Of a stretch of DNA of 64,000 nucleotides, positions 41,194 through 50,301 are shown one piece after another. The stretch lies in NCBI RefSeq assembly GCF_020097155.1, contig NZ_CP083691.1, positions 1 to 64,000 on the forward strand, written 5' to 3'. The position numbers were made by a program, and so were the translations under genes. Position 1 is the stretch's first letter. Every line of letters starts with the position of its first letter. Below the pieces are notes generated by a model that did not search any database, had not been told where the DNA came from, and saw only the letters and a program-made list of their open reading frames with translations. The DNA is from Micrococcus porci. Lineage in GTDB: Bacteria; Actinomycetota; Actinomycetes; Actinomycetales; Micrococcaceae.

Positions 41194-42381
41194 ATGCTGT
41201 CCGAGAAGTCCCGCCCCGTGATCGAGGCGACCGCCGCCGTCGTCTCCGCGAACATGCCCCAGATCACGCCCGCGTTCTACGGCCACATGTTCGAGGCCCA
41301 CCCCGAGCTGCTCGACGGCACCTTCTCCCGCGCCAACCAGCTCAACGGCGAGCAGGCCCAGGCACTGGCCGGCTCGATCGTGCACTTCGCCGCGCACCTG
41401 CTCGAGCACCCCGACTCCCTCCCGGAGGCCGTCCTCGCCCGCATCGCCCACAAGCACACCGCCCTGGGCATCACCGAGGACCAGTACCAGGTCGTCTACG
41501 AGAACCTCTTCTGGGCCATCGCCCAGGTCCTCGGCGACGCCGTCACCCCCGAGGTCGCCGAGGCCTGGACCGAGGTGTACTGGCTCATGGCCGACGCCCT
41601 GATCACGCTGGAGAAGGACCTCTACGCCGTCCAAGCGAACGACAGGATGTGGACCGACTGGAAGGTCGTCGCCAAGGAGCCCACCGGCAACGCCGCCGTG
41701 ACCTTCCGCCTCGAGCCGGCCGACGACACCCCGCAGACCCCCGGCCGGCCCGGCGGCTACGTCTCCGTGCGCGTCACGGTCGCCGACGGCCTGCGCCAGG
41801 CCCGCCAGTACTCCCTCTCCGAGTCCGCCTCCTCCACGGGGCAGCGCGTCATCACCGTGAAGCTGGACGAGGCCGGCGAAGTCTCCCCCGTGCTCATCCA
41901 GGAGGTCGAGGTCGGCGACGTCGTCGAGCTCTCCAACCCCTACGGCGACATCACCCTCCAGGACTCCGACGCCCCGCTCGTGCTGATGACCGCGGGCATC
42001 GGCATCACCCCGGCCGCCGCCATCCTCGACTCCCTGGCCGCCTCCGGCTCGCAGCGCGAGGTGCGCGTCCTCCACGGCGACGCCTCCTGGGACTCCGTGG
42101 CCCTGCGCGACCAGGTCCTCGAGGACGTCGCGTCCCTGCCCCACGCGCAGGCCGACCTCTGGTTCGGCGTGGCGCCGGAGACCGCCCCCGAGGGCGTCTC
42201 CGTCCACGAGGGCAAGGTGGACACCGCCGCCGCGGCCCTCCCCGAGGGCGCCGACTACATCCTCTGCGGCCCCCTGGCCTTCATGAAGTCCGAGCGCTCC
42301 GCCCTCATCGAGGCCGGCGTGCCCGCCCCCAGGATCCGCTACGAGATCTTCGGCCCGGACCTCTGGATCGCCGCCACCTGA
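41194..42381 (+). CDS. hmp: Flavohemoprotein, nitric oxide dioxygenase
   Basis: Converts NO and O2 to nitrate using NAD(P)H, protecting against nitrosative stress. The 395 residues comprise a globin domain (1 to about 140) with Tyr29 (FYGHMF) and proximal His88 in IAHKHTALGI. A FAD-binding domain follows (RQYSLSES, about 205-212), then an NAD-binding domain (TAGIGITPAAAIL, about 265). CAGGAGGACCCC just before the ATG is a strong ribosome-binding site. It is the target gene of the adjacent nsrR. Length matches the family. Confidence 0.96.
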   Translation: MLSEKSRPVIEATAAVVSANMPQITPAFYGHMFEAHPELLDGTFSRANQLNGEQAQALAGSIVHFAAHLLEHPDSLPEAVLARIAHKHTALGITEDQYQVVYENLFWAIAQVLGDAVTPEVAEAWTEVYWLMADALITLEKDLYAVQANDRMWTDWKVVAKEPTGNAAVTFRLEPADDTPQTPGRPGGYVSVRVTVADGLRQARQYSLSESASSTGQRVITVKLDEAGEVSPVLIQEVEVGDVVELSNPYGDITLQDSDAPLVLMTAGIGITPAAAILDSLAASGSQREVRVLHGDASWDSVALRDQVLEDVASLPHAQADLWFGVAPETAPEGVSVHEGKVDTAAAALPEGADYILCGPLAFMKSERSALIEAGVPAPRIRYEIFGPDLWIAAT

Positions 42382-42392
42382 TCCCCCGCACC

Positions 42393-42438
42393 ACGACGCC
42401 GGCCCCTCACCTCCGAAGAGGTGAGGGGCCGGCGTCGT
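42393..42438. terminator. Bidirectional terminator between hmp and pckG
   Basis: A perfect 21-bp stem (42393-42413 with 42418-42438). The loop is CGAA on plus and UUCG on the minus strand. It separates the convergent genes. Confidence 0.9.
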
Positions 42439-42463
42439 TCCGGCCGGTCGGGCCCGAGACCGA

Positions 42464-44308
42464 TCAGGCCTGGGCGAACCGCGCCTTCTGCGCCTCGAAG
42501 CGGTCGCGGATGGCCTGGGGCAGCGACTCGCCGAACCGGCCGAGCCACTCCTCGATGAGCTCGTTCTCCTCGGCCCATTCTGCGGCGTCGACCTTGAGGG
42601 CGTCCTCGAGGTCCTCGGCCGACACCTCGATGCCAGACAGGTCGAGCGAGCCCGCGGCGGGCACGAGGCCGATCGGGGTCTCCTCGGCCCCGGCCTTGCC
42701 CTCGAGGCGCTCCACGACCCACTTCAGGACGCGGGAGTTCTCGCCGAAGCCGGGCCAGGCGAAGCCGCCGTCGCGGTTGCGGCGGAACCAGTTGACCAGG
42801 TAGATGCGCGGCAGCTTCTCCGGGTCGGCCTTGCCGGACTCCTTGACCCAGTGGGCCAGGTAGTCGCCGGCGTCGTAGCCGAGGAACGGCAGCATGGCCA
42901 TCGGGTCGCGGCGCACGACGCCCACGGCGCCGGCGGCGGCCGCGGTGGTCTCCGAGGAGAGGGTGGCGCCCTTGAGGATGCCGTCCTCCCAGTCGAAGGC
43001 CTCGGTCACCAGCGGCACGGTGGTCTTGCGGCGGCCGCCGAACAGGATGGCGTCCAGCTTCACGCCCCGCGGGTCGCGGTACTCGTCGGCCAGCATGTCC
43101 GTCTGCTCGATGGGCGTGCAGAAGCGGGAGTTCGGGTGGGCAGCCGGGGTGCCGGACTCGGGTGTCCAGTCGTTGCCGCGCCAGTCGGTGAGGTGCTCGG
43201 GGACCTCGTCCGTCATGCCCTCCCACCACACGCCGCCGTCGTCGGTGAGGGCGACGTTGGTGAAGATGGAGTTGCCCTTGGAGATCGCGCGCATGGCGTT
43301 CGGGTTGGTGGACCAGCCGGTGCCGGGGGCGACGCCGAAGTAGCCGGTCTCCGGGTTGATCACGCGGAACTCGCCGTCCTTGCCGGCGCGGATCCAGGTG
43401 ATGTCATCGCCCAGGGTCTCGGCCTTCCAGCCTTCGATCGTGGGGTCGATGAGGGCGAGGTTGGTCTTGCCGCAGGCCGACGGGAAGGCGCCGGTGATGT
43501 GGTAGGACCGGCCCTCGGGGTTGGTCAGCTTGAGGATCAGCATGTGCTCGGCGAGCCAGGCCTCGTCCCGGGCCATCACGGAGGCGATGCGCAGCGCGTA
43601 GCACTTCTTGCCGAGCAGGGCATTGCCGCCGTAGCCGGAGCCGAAGGACCAGATGGAGCGCTCCTCGGGGAAGTGCACGATCCACTTGGTCTCGTTGCAC
43701 GGCCACGGCACGTCCTGCTCGCCCGGCTCCAGCGGGGCGCCCACGGAGTGCACGGCCGGCACGTAGAAGGCCTGCTCGCGGGACATCTTGTCCAGCACGT
43801 CCTGGCCGATGCGGGCCATGATGCGCATCGACAGGACCACGTAGGCGGAGTCGGTGATCTCCACGCCGTACTTCGGGTCCTCGGCGTCGAGGTGGCCCAT
43901 CACGAACGGGATCACGTACATGGTGCGGCCGCGCATGGAGCCGGCGAAGGCGTCGTCGAGGATGCCGTGCATCTCCTTCGGGTCCATCCAGTTGTTGGTG
44001 AACCCGGCGTCCTCCTCCTTCTCGGAGCAGATGAAGGTGCGGTCCTCCACGCGGGCGACGTCCGCGGGATCGGAGAAGGCGGCGTACGAGTTGGGGAGCT
44101 TCTTCTCGTTCAGCTTCGTCAGCGTGCCGGCCGCGACGAGCTCGGCGGCCAGACGGTCGTACTCCTCCTGGGAGCCGTCCACCCAGTGGACCGCGTCCGG
44201 CTGCGTGAGCTCGGCGATCCCGGCGACCCACTCGCGCAGCTGGGCGTAGTCGGTCGGGGCGTCCTTGGTCGCGAGCTCCGTGAACGAGGTGGTGGCGTTG
44301 TCTGCCAT
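42464..44308 (-). CDS. pckG: Phosphoenolpyruvate carboxykinase (GTP)
   Basis: Converts oxaloacetate plus GTP to PEP and CO2, the entry step of gluconeogenesis. The 614-residue protein is of the GTP-dependent class. The hyper-reactive Cys and P-loop lie in [12 protein letters not shown], the metal region is VIPFVMGH and the guanine-binding region [10 protein letters not shown]. The start at MADNATT follows GGGAGGACTCTCC, a good site. An apparent longer frame upstream runs through the divergent tRNA-Arg promoter and is not real. Micrococcus depends on organic acids and amino acids for carbon, so high use of this enzyme is expected. Confidence 0.96.
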   Translation of the reverse strand: MADNATTSFTELATKDAPTDYAQLREWVAGIAELTQPDAVHWVDGSQEEYDRLAAELVAAGTLTKLNEKKLPNSYAAFSDPADVARVEDRTFICSEKEEDAGFTNNWMDPKEMHGILDDAFAGSMRGRTMYVIPFVMGHLDAEDPKYGVEITDSAYVVLSMRIMARIGQDVLDKMSREQAFYVPAVHSVGAPLEPGEQDVPWPCNETKWIVHFPEERSIWSFGSGYGGNALLGKKCYALRIASVMARDEAWLAEHMLILKLTNPEGRSYHITGAFPSACGKTNLALIDPTIEGWKAETLGDDITWIRAGKDGEFRVINPETGYFGVAPGTGWSTNPNAMRAISKGNSIFTNVALTDDGGVWWEGMTDEVPEHLTDWRGNDWTPESGTPAAHPNSRFCTPIEQTDMLADEYRDPRGVKLDAILFGGRRKTTVPLVTEAFDWEDGILKGATLSSETTAAAAGAVGVVRRDPMAMLPFLGYDAGDYLAHWVKESGKADPEKLPRIYLVNWFRRNRDGGFAWPGFGENSRVLKWVVERLEGKAGAEETPIGLVPAAGSLDLSGIEVSAEDLEDALKVDAAEWAEENELIEEWLGRFGESLPQAIRDRFEAQKARFAQA

Positions 44309-44489
44309 GCTGGAGAGTCCTCCCGATCGGTCCTGAACCGTCCCGTACCCACCCCGGGCGTGCACACCCGCGACGGGTGCACCACGTCCTTGTGGCTGCA
44401 CGGTCGGCTCCAGACTACCCGAGGTGGCCGGCCCGAGACCCCGCTCACCCCGGGTGACGAGCGACGACGACGCCGGTCGGACCCCGGTT

Positions 44490-44518
44490 TTGCATCCTCG
44501 CCGGACCGCGTGTATAGT
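44490..44518 (+). promoter_or_regulatory. Promoter of tRNA-Arg(ACG)
   Basis: -35 TTGCAT (44490-44495), a 17-nt spacer and -10 TATAGT (44513-44518) with an upstream TG. It is the best housekeeping promoter by eye outside the rRNA operon, 30 bp before the tRNA. Confidence 0.7.
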
Positions 44519-44548
44519 TCTACGAGTTCGCCCCGCAGGGGAGAGCAA

Positions 44549-44622
<74 letters not shown>

Positions 44623-44628
44623 CAGTGG

Positions 44629-44654
44629 AAGGCCCCCTCCTCGGAGGGGGCCTT
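44629..44654 (+). terminator. Terminator after tRNA-Arg
   Basis: A 12-bp palindromic stem (44629-44640 with 44643-44654), AAGGCCCCCTCC and its complement, ending in TTCG. Confidence 0.8.
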
Positions 44655-44734
44655 CGCCGCGTCGGGAGCCGGCGGTGCCGCCTGGGCCCGGGAGCGCGAC
44701 GGCGATCGCCGTACCCCGTCCGCGGGGCGCCTGC

Positions 44735-45745
44735 TCAGCGCCGCCCCGCGGCCTCGAGCGCGGCCCAGGTCAGCGGGCCCGTGAACCCGTCCTGGGCCAG
44801 GCCGCTGCGGCGCTGGAAGGCGCGGACGGCCGCCGTCGTGCGGGCGGCGTAGAGGCCCGTGCGCGGCACCCGGTGACCGGCCGTCGTGAGCAGGGCCTGC
44901 ACCCGCTTCACATCCGCCCCGCGGGAGCCCGGGCCGAGCACGCGGCGGGAGGCCGGCGCCGCGGCGGAGGGCGTCGTCGTCGCGGCCCTGCGCGGGTCGG
45001 CCGGGATGGACGCGGCCCGCCCACTCGGGTCGCTCACGCTCAGGCGGCCCGTGGCCAGGGTGCGCGCCACATCCGCGCGGAGCACCCCGAGTCGGGCGTG
45101 GAAGGCGCCCCCGGGGCACTGGGTGGCCATGAGGTCGCCGTGGCCCACGATGTCCGCAGGGCGGATCCCGTACTGCCGGCAGATGTGCGCGGCGAGCTGC
45201 ACGAGCGCCCGGTACTGGGCGGGCGTGGGCAGCCCGGTGACGTAGGACCCCTCGCACTCGATGCCGATCTTCCCCGTGTTCTGCCCGGAGACGTGCGCTC
45301 CCTTCACATGCCGGTCCCCCGCGCGCAGCGCCGCGAGCGAGCCGGCGCGGCCCTCCAGGCAGTGGCCGCCGCGGGAGACGGTGAAGTGCTGCCCGGAGTC
45401 GTCGAATCCACGGCCCATGTGGTCCTGCTGGCAGGCCCGGGCCAGCCCGTACGCATGGGCCAGGGAGGTCTCCGCCGTGTTCGGGGACGCCATGTGGTGG
45501 ATCACCAGCCGGGTCGGGCGGGCGCGGACCACCTCGGCCGCGCTGCGCGGGGACCGGGCGCCCCACTGGGCGGTGGAGTGCACCACCGGGCCCGCGAACG
45601 CGGCCGCGGGGACGGCGCCCGCGGCCGCCGCCCCGGCGGCTCCGGCGGCGGCCAGGCCCCCGACGAGCACGGCGCGACGACCCGGGGACGCCGCGGCAGG
45701 AGGGACGGGGGCGTGCTGGACATGACGGGGCAGGGCGTGCTTCAC
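44735..45745 (-). CDS. Secreted N-acetylmuramoyl-L-alanine amidase (PGRP fold) with peptidoglycan-binding domain
   Basis: A 336-residue exported cell-wall hydrolase. A twin-arginine type signal (SPGRRAVLVGGL followed by an Ala/Gly-rich helix) ends near residue 50. The amidase_2/PGRP domain (about 55-195) has zinc ligands in VIHHMAS and HGDLMATQCPG, plus the KIGIECEG strand. A disordered linker leads to a C-terminal peptidoglycan-binding domain (about 265-330, GADVKRVQALL and FQRRSGL). It cleaves the stem peptide from MurNAc and may act in wall turnover. It lies alone, convergent with the tRNA-Arg unit. Confidence 0.9.
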   Translation of the reverse strand: MKHALPRHVQHAPVPPAAASPGRRAVLVGGLAAAGAAGAAAAGAVPAAAFAGPVVHSTAQWGARSPRSAAEVVRARPTRLVIHHMASPNTAETSLAHAYGLARACQQDHMGRGFDDSGQHFTVSRGGHCLEGRAGSLAALRAGDRHVKGAHVSGQNTGKIGIECEGSYVTGLPTPAQYRALVQLAAHICRQYGIRPADIVGHGDLMATQCPGGAFHARLGVLRADVARTLATGRLSVSDPSGRAASIPADPRRAATTTPSAAAPASRRVLGPGSRGADVKRVQALLTTAGHRVPRTGLYAARTTAAVRAFQRRSGLAQDGFTGPLTWAALEAAGRR

Positions 45746-45812
45746 GAGTGCTCCAGGGGATGCGGTGCGGTCGGGATGGGGGCGGTGGGAGGCGTCGGGG
45801 GATCTCGACGCG

Positions 45813-46337
45813 TCAGCGGCCGGGGACGGCGAAGTGCGTGAGGGCGGCGTCGCGCCCGTCGAGCTCGGCCCAGGGCGTGTCCACGCGGAACACCTGCAGA
45901 CCGAGTGTGGGCAGATGCTCGGCCATCTCCAGGGCGGCGTCCTGGTCCGAGTCCAGGCTCATCAACCGCATGCCGAGGTTCTGCAGCCAGGGCATGTGGC
46001 CCACGACGATGAGGCTGCGGACGGTCTCCTCGGTCTCGTTCACGACGGCCAGGGCGCGGGCGGCGTCGGCCTCGTAGAGGCGGCGGTCCAGGTAGGCGGT
46101 AGGCGCCCGCTCCCCCAGGCGCTGGGCCACCCACACCCAGGTCTGCCGGGTGCGCAGGGCGTCGGAGACGACGGCCGCCTCCGGCGCGATGCCGTGCTCC
46201 AGCAGCCAGTCCCCCGCGGCCGGCGCCTGGGCGTGGCCGCGGGGGGCGAGGGGACGGTCGTGGTCGTCCACACCGGCGGGCCAGTCGGCCTTCGCGTGGC
46301 GCAGCAGGACGAGGGTCTTCGCGTCGGCCGGGCTCAT
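45813..46337 (-). CDS. sixA: SixA-type histidine phosphatase
   Basis: A 174-residue histidine-phosphatase-superfamily protein of the short SixA branch. The catalytic motif is LVLLRHAKADWP at the N-terminus, with the second His in IVVGHMPWL (about 112-116). In E. coli SixA dephosphorylates phosphohistidine proteins; in actinobacteria the target is unknown. A TAGCCT hexamer (minus strand, 46344-46349) 7 bases before the ATG predicts a leaderless mRNA. It is separated from the upstream regulator gene by an imperfect hairpin and has its own promoter. Confidence 0.85.
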   Translation of the reverse strand: MSPADAKTLVLLRHAKADWPAGVDDHDRPLAPRGHAQAPAAGDWLLEHGIAPEAAVVSDALRTRQTWVWVAQRLGERAPTAYLDRRLYEADAARALAVVNETEETVRSLIVVGHMPWLQNLGMRLMSLDSDQDAALEMAEHLPTLGLQVFRVDTPWAELDGRDAALTHFAVPGR

Positions 46338-46353
46338 GCCCCCAGGCTACGAC

Positions 46354-46396
46354 GACGACGCCCTTCCCCGCCGATGCGGGCGAGGGGCGCCGTCGC
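46354..46396 (-). terminator. Imperfect hairpin after the winged-helix regulator gene
   Basis: CGACGCCC and CCCCGC on the left pair, with small bulges, to GCGGG, GGGGCG and CGTCG on the right. It lies 30 bp past the regulator stop and just upstream of the sixA -10. Confidence 0.5.
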
Positions 46397-46425
46397 GGCG
46401 GGCCCGGCCTGCGGCGTCTGCGGCC

Positions 46426-47211
46426 TCAGATGGAGTACTCGGGGGCCGCCCAGACGACGACCTCGGGGTGGCGGTAGAACCGGTAGCCCTGGCCGCGGAC
46501 CGTGCGCACGGTGTTGGCCAGACGGCCGAGCTTGGCGCGCAGGCGGCGGATGTGCACGTCGATGGTGCGCTCGTTGGGGACCTCGTCCGAGTTCTTCCAC
46601 AACGCGTCGAGCAGCTCCTCGCGGCCCACGGTGCGCTCGCCGTTCTCCACGAGGTAGTTGAGGAGCTCGAACTCCTTGAAGGTGAGGTTCAGCGCCTCGC
46701 CGTCCAGCTGGACCTCCCGGCGGGAGAGGTCGATCAGCACGCCGGGCTGGCGAGTGGACACCGGGGCGGGGGCCTGCGCGAGGTCGGGGCGCGCGGCACC
46801 CTGGACGGTGGGGTCGCCGAGGACCTGGCGGACCACCTCGAGGTCGCGGCCGGCGGCGCCGGCGGGGGCCAGGGCGACGGCGGCGTGGGACTCGGCCCCG
46901 GGGACGAGGGACTCCACGTAGTGGCGCAGCTCGTTGGCCAGACGGGTCAGGGACGTTCCGGCGGCGGAGGCCATGAGCTCGTCCATGCCGACGTAGATGA
47001 CGAAGCCGCGGGCCTCGTTCTCCCGGGCCACCGCCTGGGGGCCGGGGATCCCGCTGGGGGCCAGGACGGGGGTGGGCGCCGTCTGCGGGGGCGTGGGCTC
47101 ATGGCTCGTGCCGCCGGCCAGACGGAGGTCGCCGCGGCGTGCCCGGGAGACGTTGGCGCGGCGCTGCGCGTTGCGCACGGAGATATGGACGTAGCCGGCG
47201 GTCTCACCCAT
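46426..47211 (-). CDS. Orphan winged-helix (OmpR/PhoB-type) transcription regulator without receiver domain
   Basis: A 261-residue protein whose C-terminal third (about 160-250) is a typical PhoB-type winged-helix DNA-binding domain (LTFKEFELLNYLV, ERTIDVHIRRLRAKLG, VRTVRGQGYRFY). The N-terminal half is not a receiver domain: it has a short strand at VHISV (about 7-12) and a region at about 68-120 reading GFVIYVGMDELMASAAG. No phosphoacceptor pocket is seen, so activity probably does not depend on a kinase. The ATG at 47211 follows AGGGAG; an upstream in-frame start is less likely. The unusually long upstream region carries two dyads. Confidence 0.82.
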   Translation of the reverse strand: MGETAGYVHISVRNAQRRANVSRARRGDLRLAGGTSHEPTPPQTAPTPVLAPSGIPGPQAVARENEARGFVIYVGMDELMASAAGTSLTRLANELRHYVESLVPGAESHAAVALAPAGAAGRDLEVVRQVLGDPTVQGAARPDLAQAPAPVSTRQPGVLIDLSRREVQLDGEALNLTFKEFELLNYLVENGERTVGREELLDALWKNSDEVPNERTIDVHIRRLRAKLGRLANTVRTVRGQGYRFYRHPEVVVWAAPEYSI

Positions 47212-47281
47212 GACGATCACTCCCTGTTCTTCGAGCCTCGCCGGATCCCTGCTCAATCCGGCGACGACGTCATATGACAAG

Positions 47282-47297
47282 AATGTGACGACACATT
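47282..47297 (-). promoter_or_regulatory. Perfect dyad upstream of the winged-helix gene
   Basis: AATGTG (47282-47287) and CACATT (47292-47297) form a perfect inverted repeat around ACGA, 71 bp before the start codon. It is a candidate operator, possibly for autoregulation. Confidence 0.5.
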
Positions 47298-47356
47298 GTG
47301 GACGCGCAAGTCACGAGGACCTCACCGTCTCACTATGTGGACTTTTCGGCATCCAA

Positions 47357-47372
47357 AGTGATGAACGTCACT
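47357..47372 (-). promoter_or_regulatory. Crp/GlxR-like site upstream of the winged-helix gene
   Basis: AGTGA (47357-47361) and TCACT (47368-47372) flank six bases, fitting the GTGA-N6-TCAC core of Crp-family operators (GlxR in Corynebacterium). It lies 146-161 bp before the start codon. The remaining part of the 47212-47521 gap has no gene. Confidence 0.5.
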
Positions 47373-47521
47373 ATTCCGTGGGTCGAATACTCTCCCAGGG
47401 TCCCCTTCGACACCTCCTCGCACCCCCTTGCGGGATGATCCGCCCCTCGAGGCCGCCCGGTTCCGACCCGGCGGAATATTTATGCGACTGCCCGCCTCGG
47501 CCATCGTGGCCTCGCCCACAT

Positions 47522-47557
47522 GACGGCGCCCCCGATCCGAAGATCGGGGGCGCCGTC
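47522..47557 (-). terminator. Terminator after upp
   Basis: A perfect 16-bp stem (47522-47537 with 47542-47557) with loop CGAA (UUCG on the minus strand), 64 bp past the upp stop. Confidence 0.87.
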
Positions 47558-47620
47558 GTCCATCCTGTGGACGCCGCTCCCGCACGCGGCGATCCGGGGC
47601 GGCCCGCAGGCCGCCCGGGC

Positions 47621-48256
47621 TCACTCGGCCAGGCCGTAGAGGCGGTCGCCGGCGTCGCCGAGGCCGGGGACGATGTAGGACTTCTCGTTCAGCCGCTCGT
47701 CGACCGCGGCGAGGTACAGCTCCACGTCCACGTCCCCGAGGGCCTCCTCCAGGCGGGCCACGCCCTCCGGTGCGCCCAGCAGGCAGAGACAGGTGACACG
47801 TTCGGCGCCGCGCTCGTAGAGGAAGCGGATCGCCTCGATGAGGGTGCCGCCCGTGGCGAGCATCGGGTCCAGGACGAACACGTGACGGCCCGTGAGGTCC
47901 GCGGGCAGGCGCTCCGCGTACGTGACGATGTCCAGGGTCTCCTCGTTGCGGGCCATGCCCAGGAAGCCGACCTCCGCGGACGGGGCCATCTTGGTCATGC
48001 CCTCGAGCATGCCCAGGCCGGCGCGCAGGATCGGCACGACCAGCGGGCGCGGGCGGGCCAGGGTGGTGCCCACCGTGGTGGCCACGGGGGTCTTCACCTC
48101 GACCTCCGTCACGGCGACGCCGCGCGTGGCCTCGTAGGCGAGGAGCATGACGAGCTCCTCGGTGAGCTGACGGAAGATCATGGACGGGGTCCGCTCGTCC
48201 CGCAGGACGGTGAGCTTGTGGGCCACCAGGGGGTGGTCGACGACGTGAAGGCGCAT
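47621..48256 (-). CDS. upp: Uracil phosphoribosyltransferase
   Basis: Salvages uracil to UMP with PRPP. The 211-residue protein has the PRPP-binding loop [11 protein letters not shown], the RAGLGM segment and the C-terminal uracil-binding [12 protein letters not shown]. Length is typical. A TAGCGT hexamer (minus strand, 48264-48269) 8 bases before the ATG predicts a leaderless mRNA. It is divergent from tadA across a 37-bp gap that holds both -10 elements, an arrangement often seen for upp and tadA in actinobacteria. Confidence 0.95.
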   Translation of the reverse strand: MRLHVVDHPLVAHKLTVLRDERTPSMIFRQLTEELVMLLAYEATRGVAVTEVEVKTPVATTVGTTLARPRPLVVPILRAGLGMLEGMTKMAPSAEVGFLGMARNEETLDIVTYAERLPADLTGRHVFVLDPMLATGGTLIEAIRFLYERGAERVTCLCLLGAPEGVARLEEALGDVDVELYLAAVDERLNEKSYIVPGLGDAGDRLYGLAE

Positions 48257-48293
48257 GGCGCCCACGCTACCGCGCCCCCCGTAGCCTGGGGCG

Positions 48294-48815
48294 GTGACGC
48301 CCGCCGCAGCCCCGCCCCCGACTCCGGCCCCGACCTCCGCGCAGGAGCACGCCTGGATGGGCCTGGCCCTCGACGCCGCCCGCACCGCCGGCGAGGCCGG
48401 GGACGTCCCGATCGGCGCGGTCCTGGTGGACGGCGACGGTCGGGTGCTGGCCGCCGTGGGCAACGAGCGTGAGCAGCACCACGACCCGACGGCGCACGCC
48501 GAGGTCCTCGCCCTGCGCCGCGGCGCCGCCGCCCTGGCCGCCCGCGGGGACGCCGACGGCTGGCGGCTGGCGGAGTGCACGCTGGTCGTCACCCTGGAGC
48601 CCTGCCCCATGTGCGCCGGCGCCCTGCTGCTGGCGCGGATCCCGCGCGTCGTGTTCGGGGCCTGGGATCCCAAGGCGGGCGCCTGCGGCTCCGTCCTGGA
48701 CGTGGTGCGGGACCCCCGCTTCAACCACACCGTGCAGGTGCGCGCCGGCGTCCGCGGGGACGAATGCGCGGCCCTGCTCGTGGACTTCTTCGCCGCGCGG
48801 CGGCCGGGCGGCTGA
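48294..48815 (+). CDS. tadA: tRNA-specific adenosine deaminase
   Basis: Deaminates A34 of tRNA-Arg(ACG) to inosine, with zinc in the active site. The 173 residues include His68 and catalytic Glu70 in TAHAEVLAL, and Cys104 and Cys107 in PCPMCAGA. The N-terminal 15 residues are Pro/Ala-rich. The GTG start lies 7 bases after TAGCCT (48282-48287), so the mRNA is probably leaderless. Its substrate tRNA is encoded in this window at 44.55 kb. A broader cytosine or guanine deaminase role is less likely given the upp neighbourhood and sequence. Confidence 0.9.
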   Translation: MTPAAAPPPTPAPTSAQEHAWMGLALDAARTAGEAGDVPIGAVLVDGDGRVLAAVGNEREQHHDPTAHAEVLALRRGAAALAARGDADGWRLAECTLVVTLEPCPMCAGALLLARIPRVVFGAWDPKAGACGSVLDVVRDPRFNHTVQVRAGVRGDECAALLVDFFAARRPGG

Positions 48816-48825
48816 CCCGGCGGGT

Positions 48826-48855
48826 TTGGGGGCGACGGCGCGGCTCGGGTAAGGT
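48826..48855 (+). promoter_or_regulatory. Promoter of tRNA-Ser(CGA)
   Basis: -35 TTGGGG (48826-48831), an 18-nt spacer, -10 TAAGGT (48850-48855), the same -10 as in rRNA promoters P1-P3. Confidence 0.5.
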
Positions 48856-48865
48856 GTCCTGGTCT

Positions 48866-48953
48866 GGTGACGTGTCCGAGCGGCCGAAGGTGCAGCACTC
48901 GAAATGCTGTGTACGGTAACCCCGTACCGTGGGTTCAAATCCCACCGTCACCG
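48866..48953 (+). tRNA. tRNA-Ser (CGA)
   Basis: An 88-base class II tRNA with a perfect acceptor stem (GGTGACG with CGTCACC), a long variable arm and T loop TTCAAAT. The anticodon CGA is at 48900-48902. CCA is not encoded. Confidence 0.95.
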
Positions 48954-48962
48954 CCAGATTCC

Positions 48963-48997
48963 CGGAAGCCCGGAGGCATCGCGCCCCCGGGCTTCCG
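48963..48997. terminator. Terminator after tRNA-Ser(CGA)
   Basis: CGGAAGCCCGG (48963-48973) pairs with CCGGGCTTCCG (48987-48997), followed by TCGTCCTC. It also lies past the convergent esterase gene. Confidence 0.75.
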
Positions 48998-49050
48998 TCG
49001 TCCTCGGGGTCCCTCGCCCCCGGGTCCCTCATCCCCCGGAGCGCCGCAGG

Positions 49051-50160
49051 TCAGCGCCGCGGGCGGGGCATGGCCACGTCCAGGAACGCGGCCACGGCCG
49101 ACCAGGAGATGGAGCCGTGCACGGCCTGCCGCGGCAGCCCGGAGCGGACCACGTCCGTGCGGCCCACCCGGCGGGCCATCATCTGCAGGTCGTGCCCGGC
49201 GCCCTCCACGGAGTACATGGCCACCGGCACGCCCGCCCCGACGTACGCCTGGTAGAGGCCGCGGCTCTGCACATAGGGGACCTCCCGGTCCGCGCGGCCG
49301 TGGACGATCAGCGTGGGCGGGGCCGCGGGCGTGACGTGGACGGCGGGGTTCGCCAGCCGGGCCAGCTCGGGGCGGGCCATCACGGGGGCGCCGAGCATGC
49401 GGGACTTGGTGGAGGCGTCGTCCAGGTGGCAGTGCCGGGTGTGGTTGCGGCGGTCGTACTCCTCGCACGCCCCGCGGGGCATCTGCACGTTCATCTGCAG
49501 GAAGTCGACGGGCGCGAAGCAGTCCACGATCGCCTGCACCCGGTCCTCCTCCGGGATGGCGTGCCCGCCCTCGGGCACCTCGTCCCCCGGCGCGGGCACG
49601 GCCGAGCGGTCCAGGTCCCGGCCGCCGGTGAGACCGGCCATGAGGGCGTTCCACCCGCCGGAGGAGTTGCCGCCCACGGCGATCCGCCCCGGGTCCACCC
49701 GCAGCTCGCCCGCGTTCTCACGCAGGTGCCGCACGGCCGCCGTGGCGTCGAGGACCTGCGCCGGGAAGGCGTCCTCCCGGGCGCTGCGCACGGAGAACGC
49801 GGCCACGGCGTGCCCGGCGGGCACGAGGCCGCGGGCCACGGCGTCGCCGCCCTGGAAGCCCCGGTCCGAGCGCCAGCCGGAGCCCGCGTTCCACGCCAGC
49901 ACGGGGAACGGGCCCTCGCCCTCGGGCAGGTACAGGTCCATGCGGCCGGCCGCGCCGGGCAGGTCCGCGTACACGATCCCACTGATCACGGTGGTGCCGA
50001 AGAGGGCGCCCATGGTCTGCCGCAGCGCCGGGGAGTCCACGGGCGAGCCGTGGCCCAGGGCCGTGGCGGTGCCGCCCACGGCCAGGGCGCCCAGCCCGAG
50101 GCCCAGCAGGGTGCGCCGCCGCACCCGCGGGGCGCGCGCCGTCGAGGTGTCACCGCCCAT
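49051..50160 (-). CDS. Exported alpha/beta-hydrolase (esterase)
   Basis: A 369-residue secreted serine esterase. A twin-arginine-like signal (VRRRTLLGLGLGALAVGG) covers about 10-40. The alpha/beta-hydrolase fold carries the nucleophile elbow GGNSSGGW (Ser about residue 167), a probable acid in HGRADREVP (about 305) and catalytic His in GAGHDLQM. It resembles carboxylesterase or feruloyl-esterase-like proteins; the natural substrate is unknown. A Cys-containing loop (GACEEYDRRNHTRHCHLDD) suggests a disulfide. It is monocistronic, convergent with tRNA-Ser and divergent from rlmH. Confidence 0.82.
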   Translation of the reverse strand: MGGDTSTARAPRVRRRTLLGLGLGALAVGGTATALGHGSPVDSPALRQTMGALFGTTVISGIVYADLPGAAGRMDLYLPEGEGPFPVLAWNAGSGWRSDRGFQGGDAVARGLVPAGHAVAAFSVRSAREDAFPAQVLDATAAVRHLRENAGELRVDPGRIAVGGNSSGGWNALMAGLTGGRDLDRSAVPAPGDEVPEGGHAIPEEDRVQAIVDCFAPVDFLQMNVQMPRGACEEYDRRNHTRHCHLDDASTKSRMLGAPVMARPELARLANPAVHVTPAAPPTLIVHGRADREVPYVQSRGLYQAYVGAGVPVAMYSVEGAGHDLQMMARRVGRTDVVRSGLPRQAVHGSISWSAVAAFLDVAMPRPRR

Positions 50161-50301
50161 CCGCGCACCTCCATGCCGCCCCGGGGAACCGCGGCCCGCT
50201 CACCGGGCCGCGAGCGCGAGCCTAGTCGAGGCCGGGGCCCGCCCCGCCCGGGGCGACAGGGCGCGCCTACGGCGTCGGGGGCCGGTGTCATGATGGTCCT
50301 C

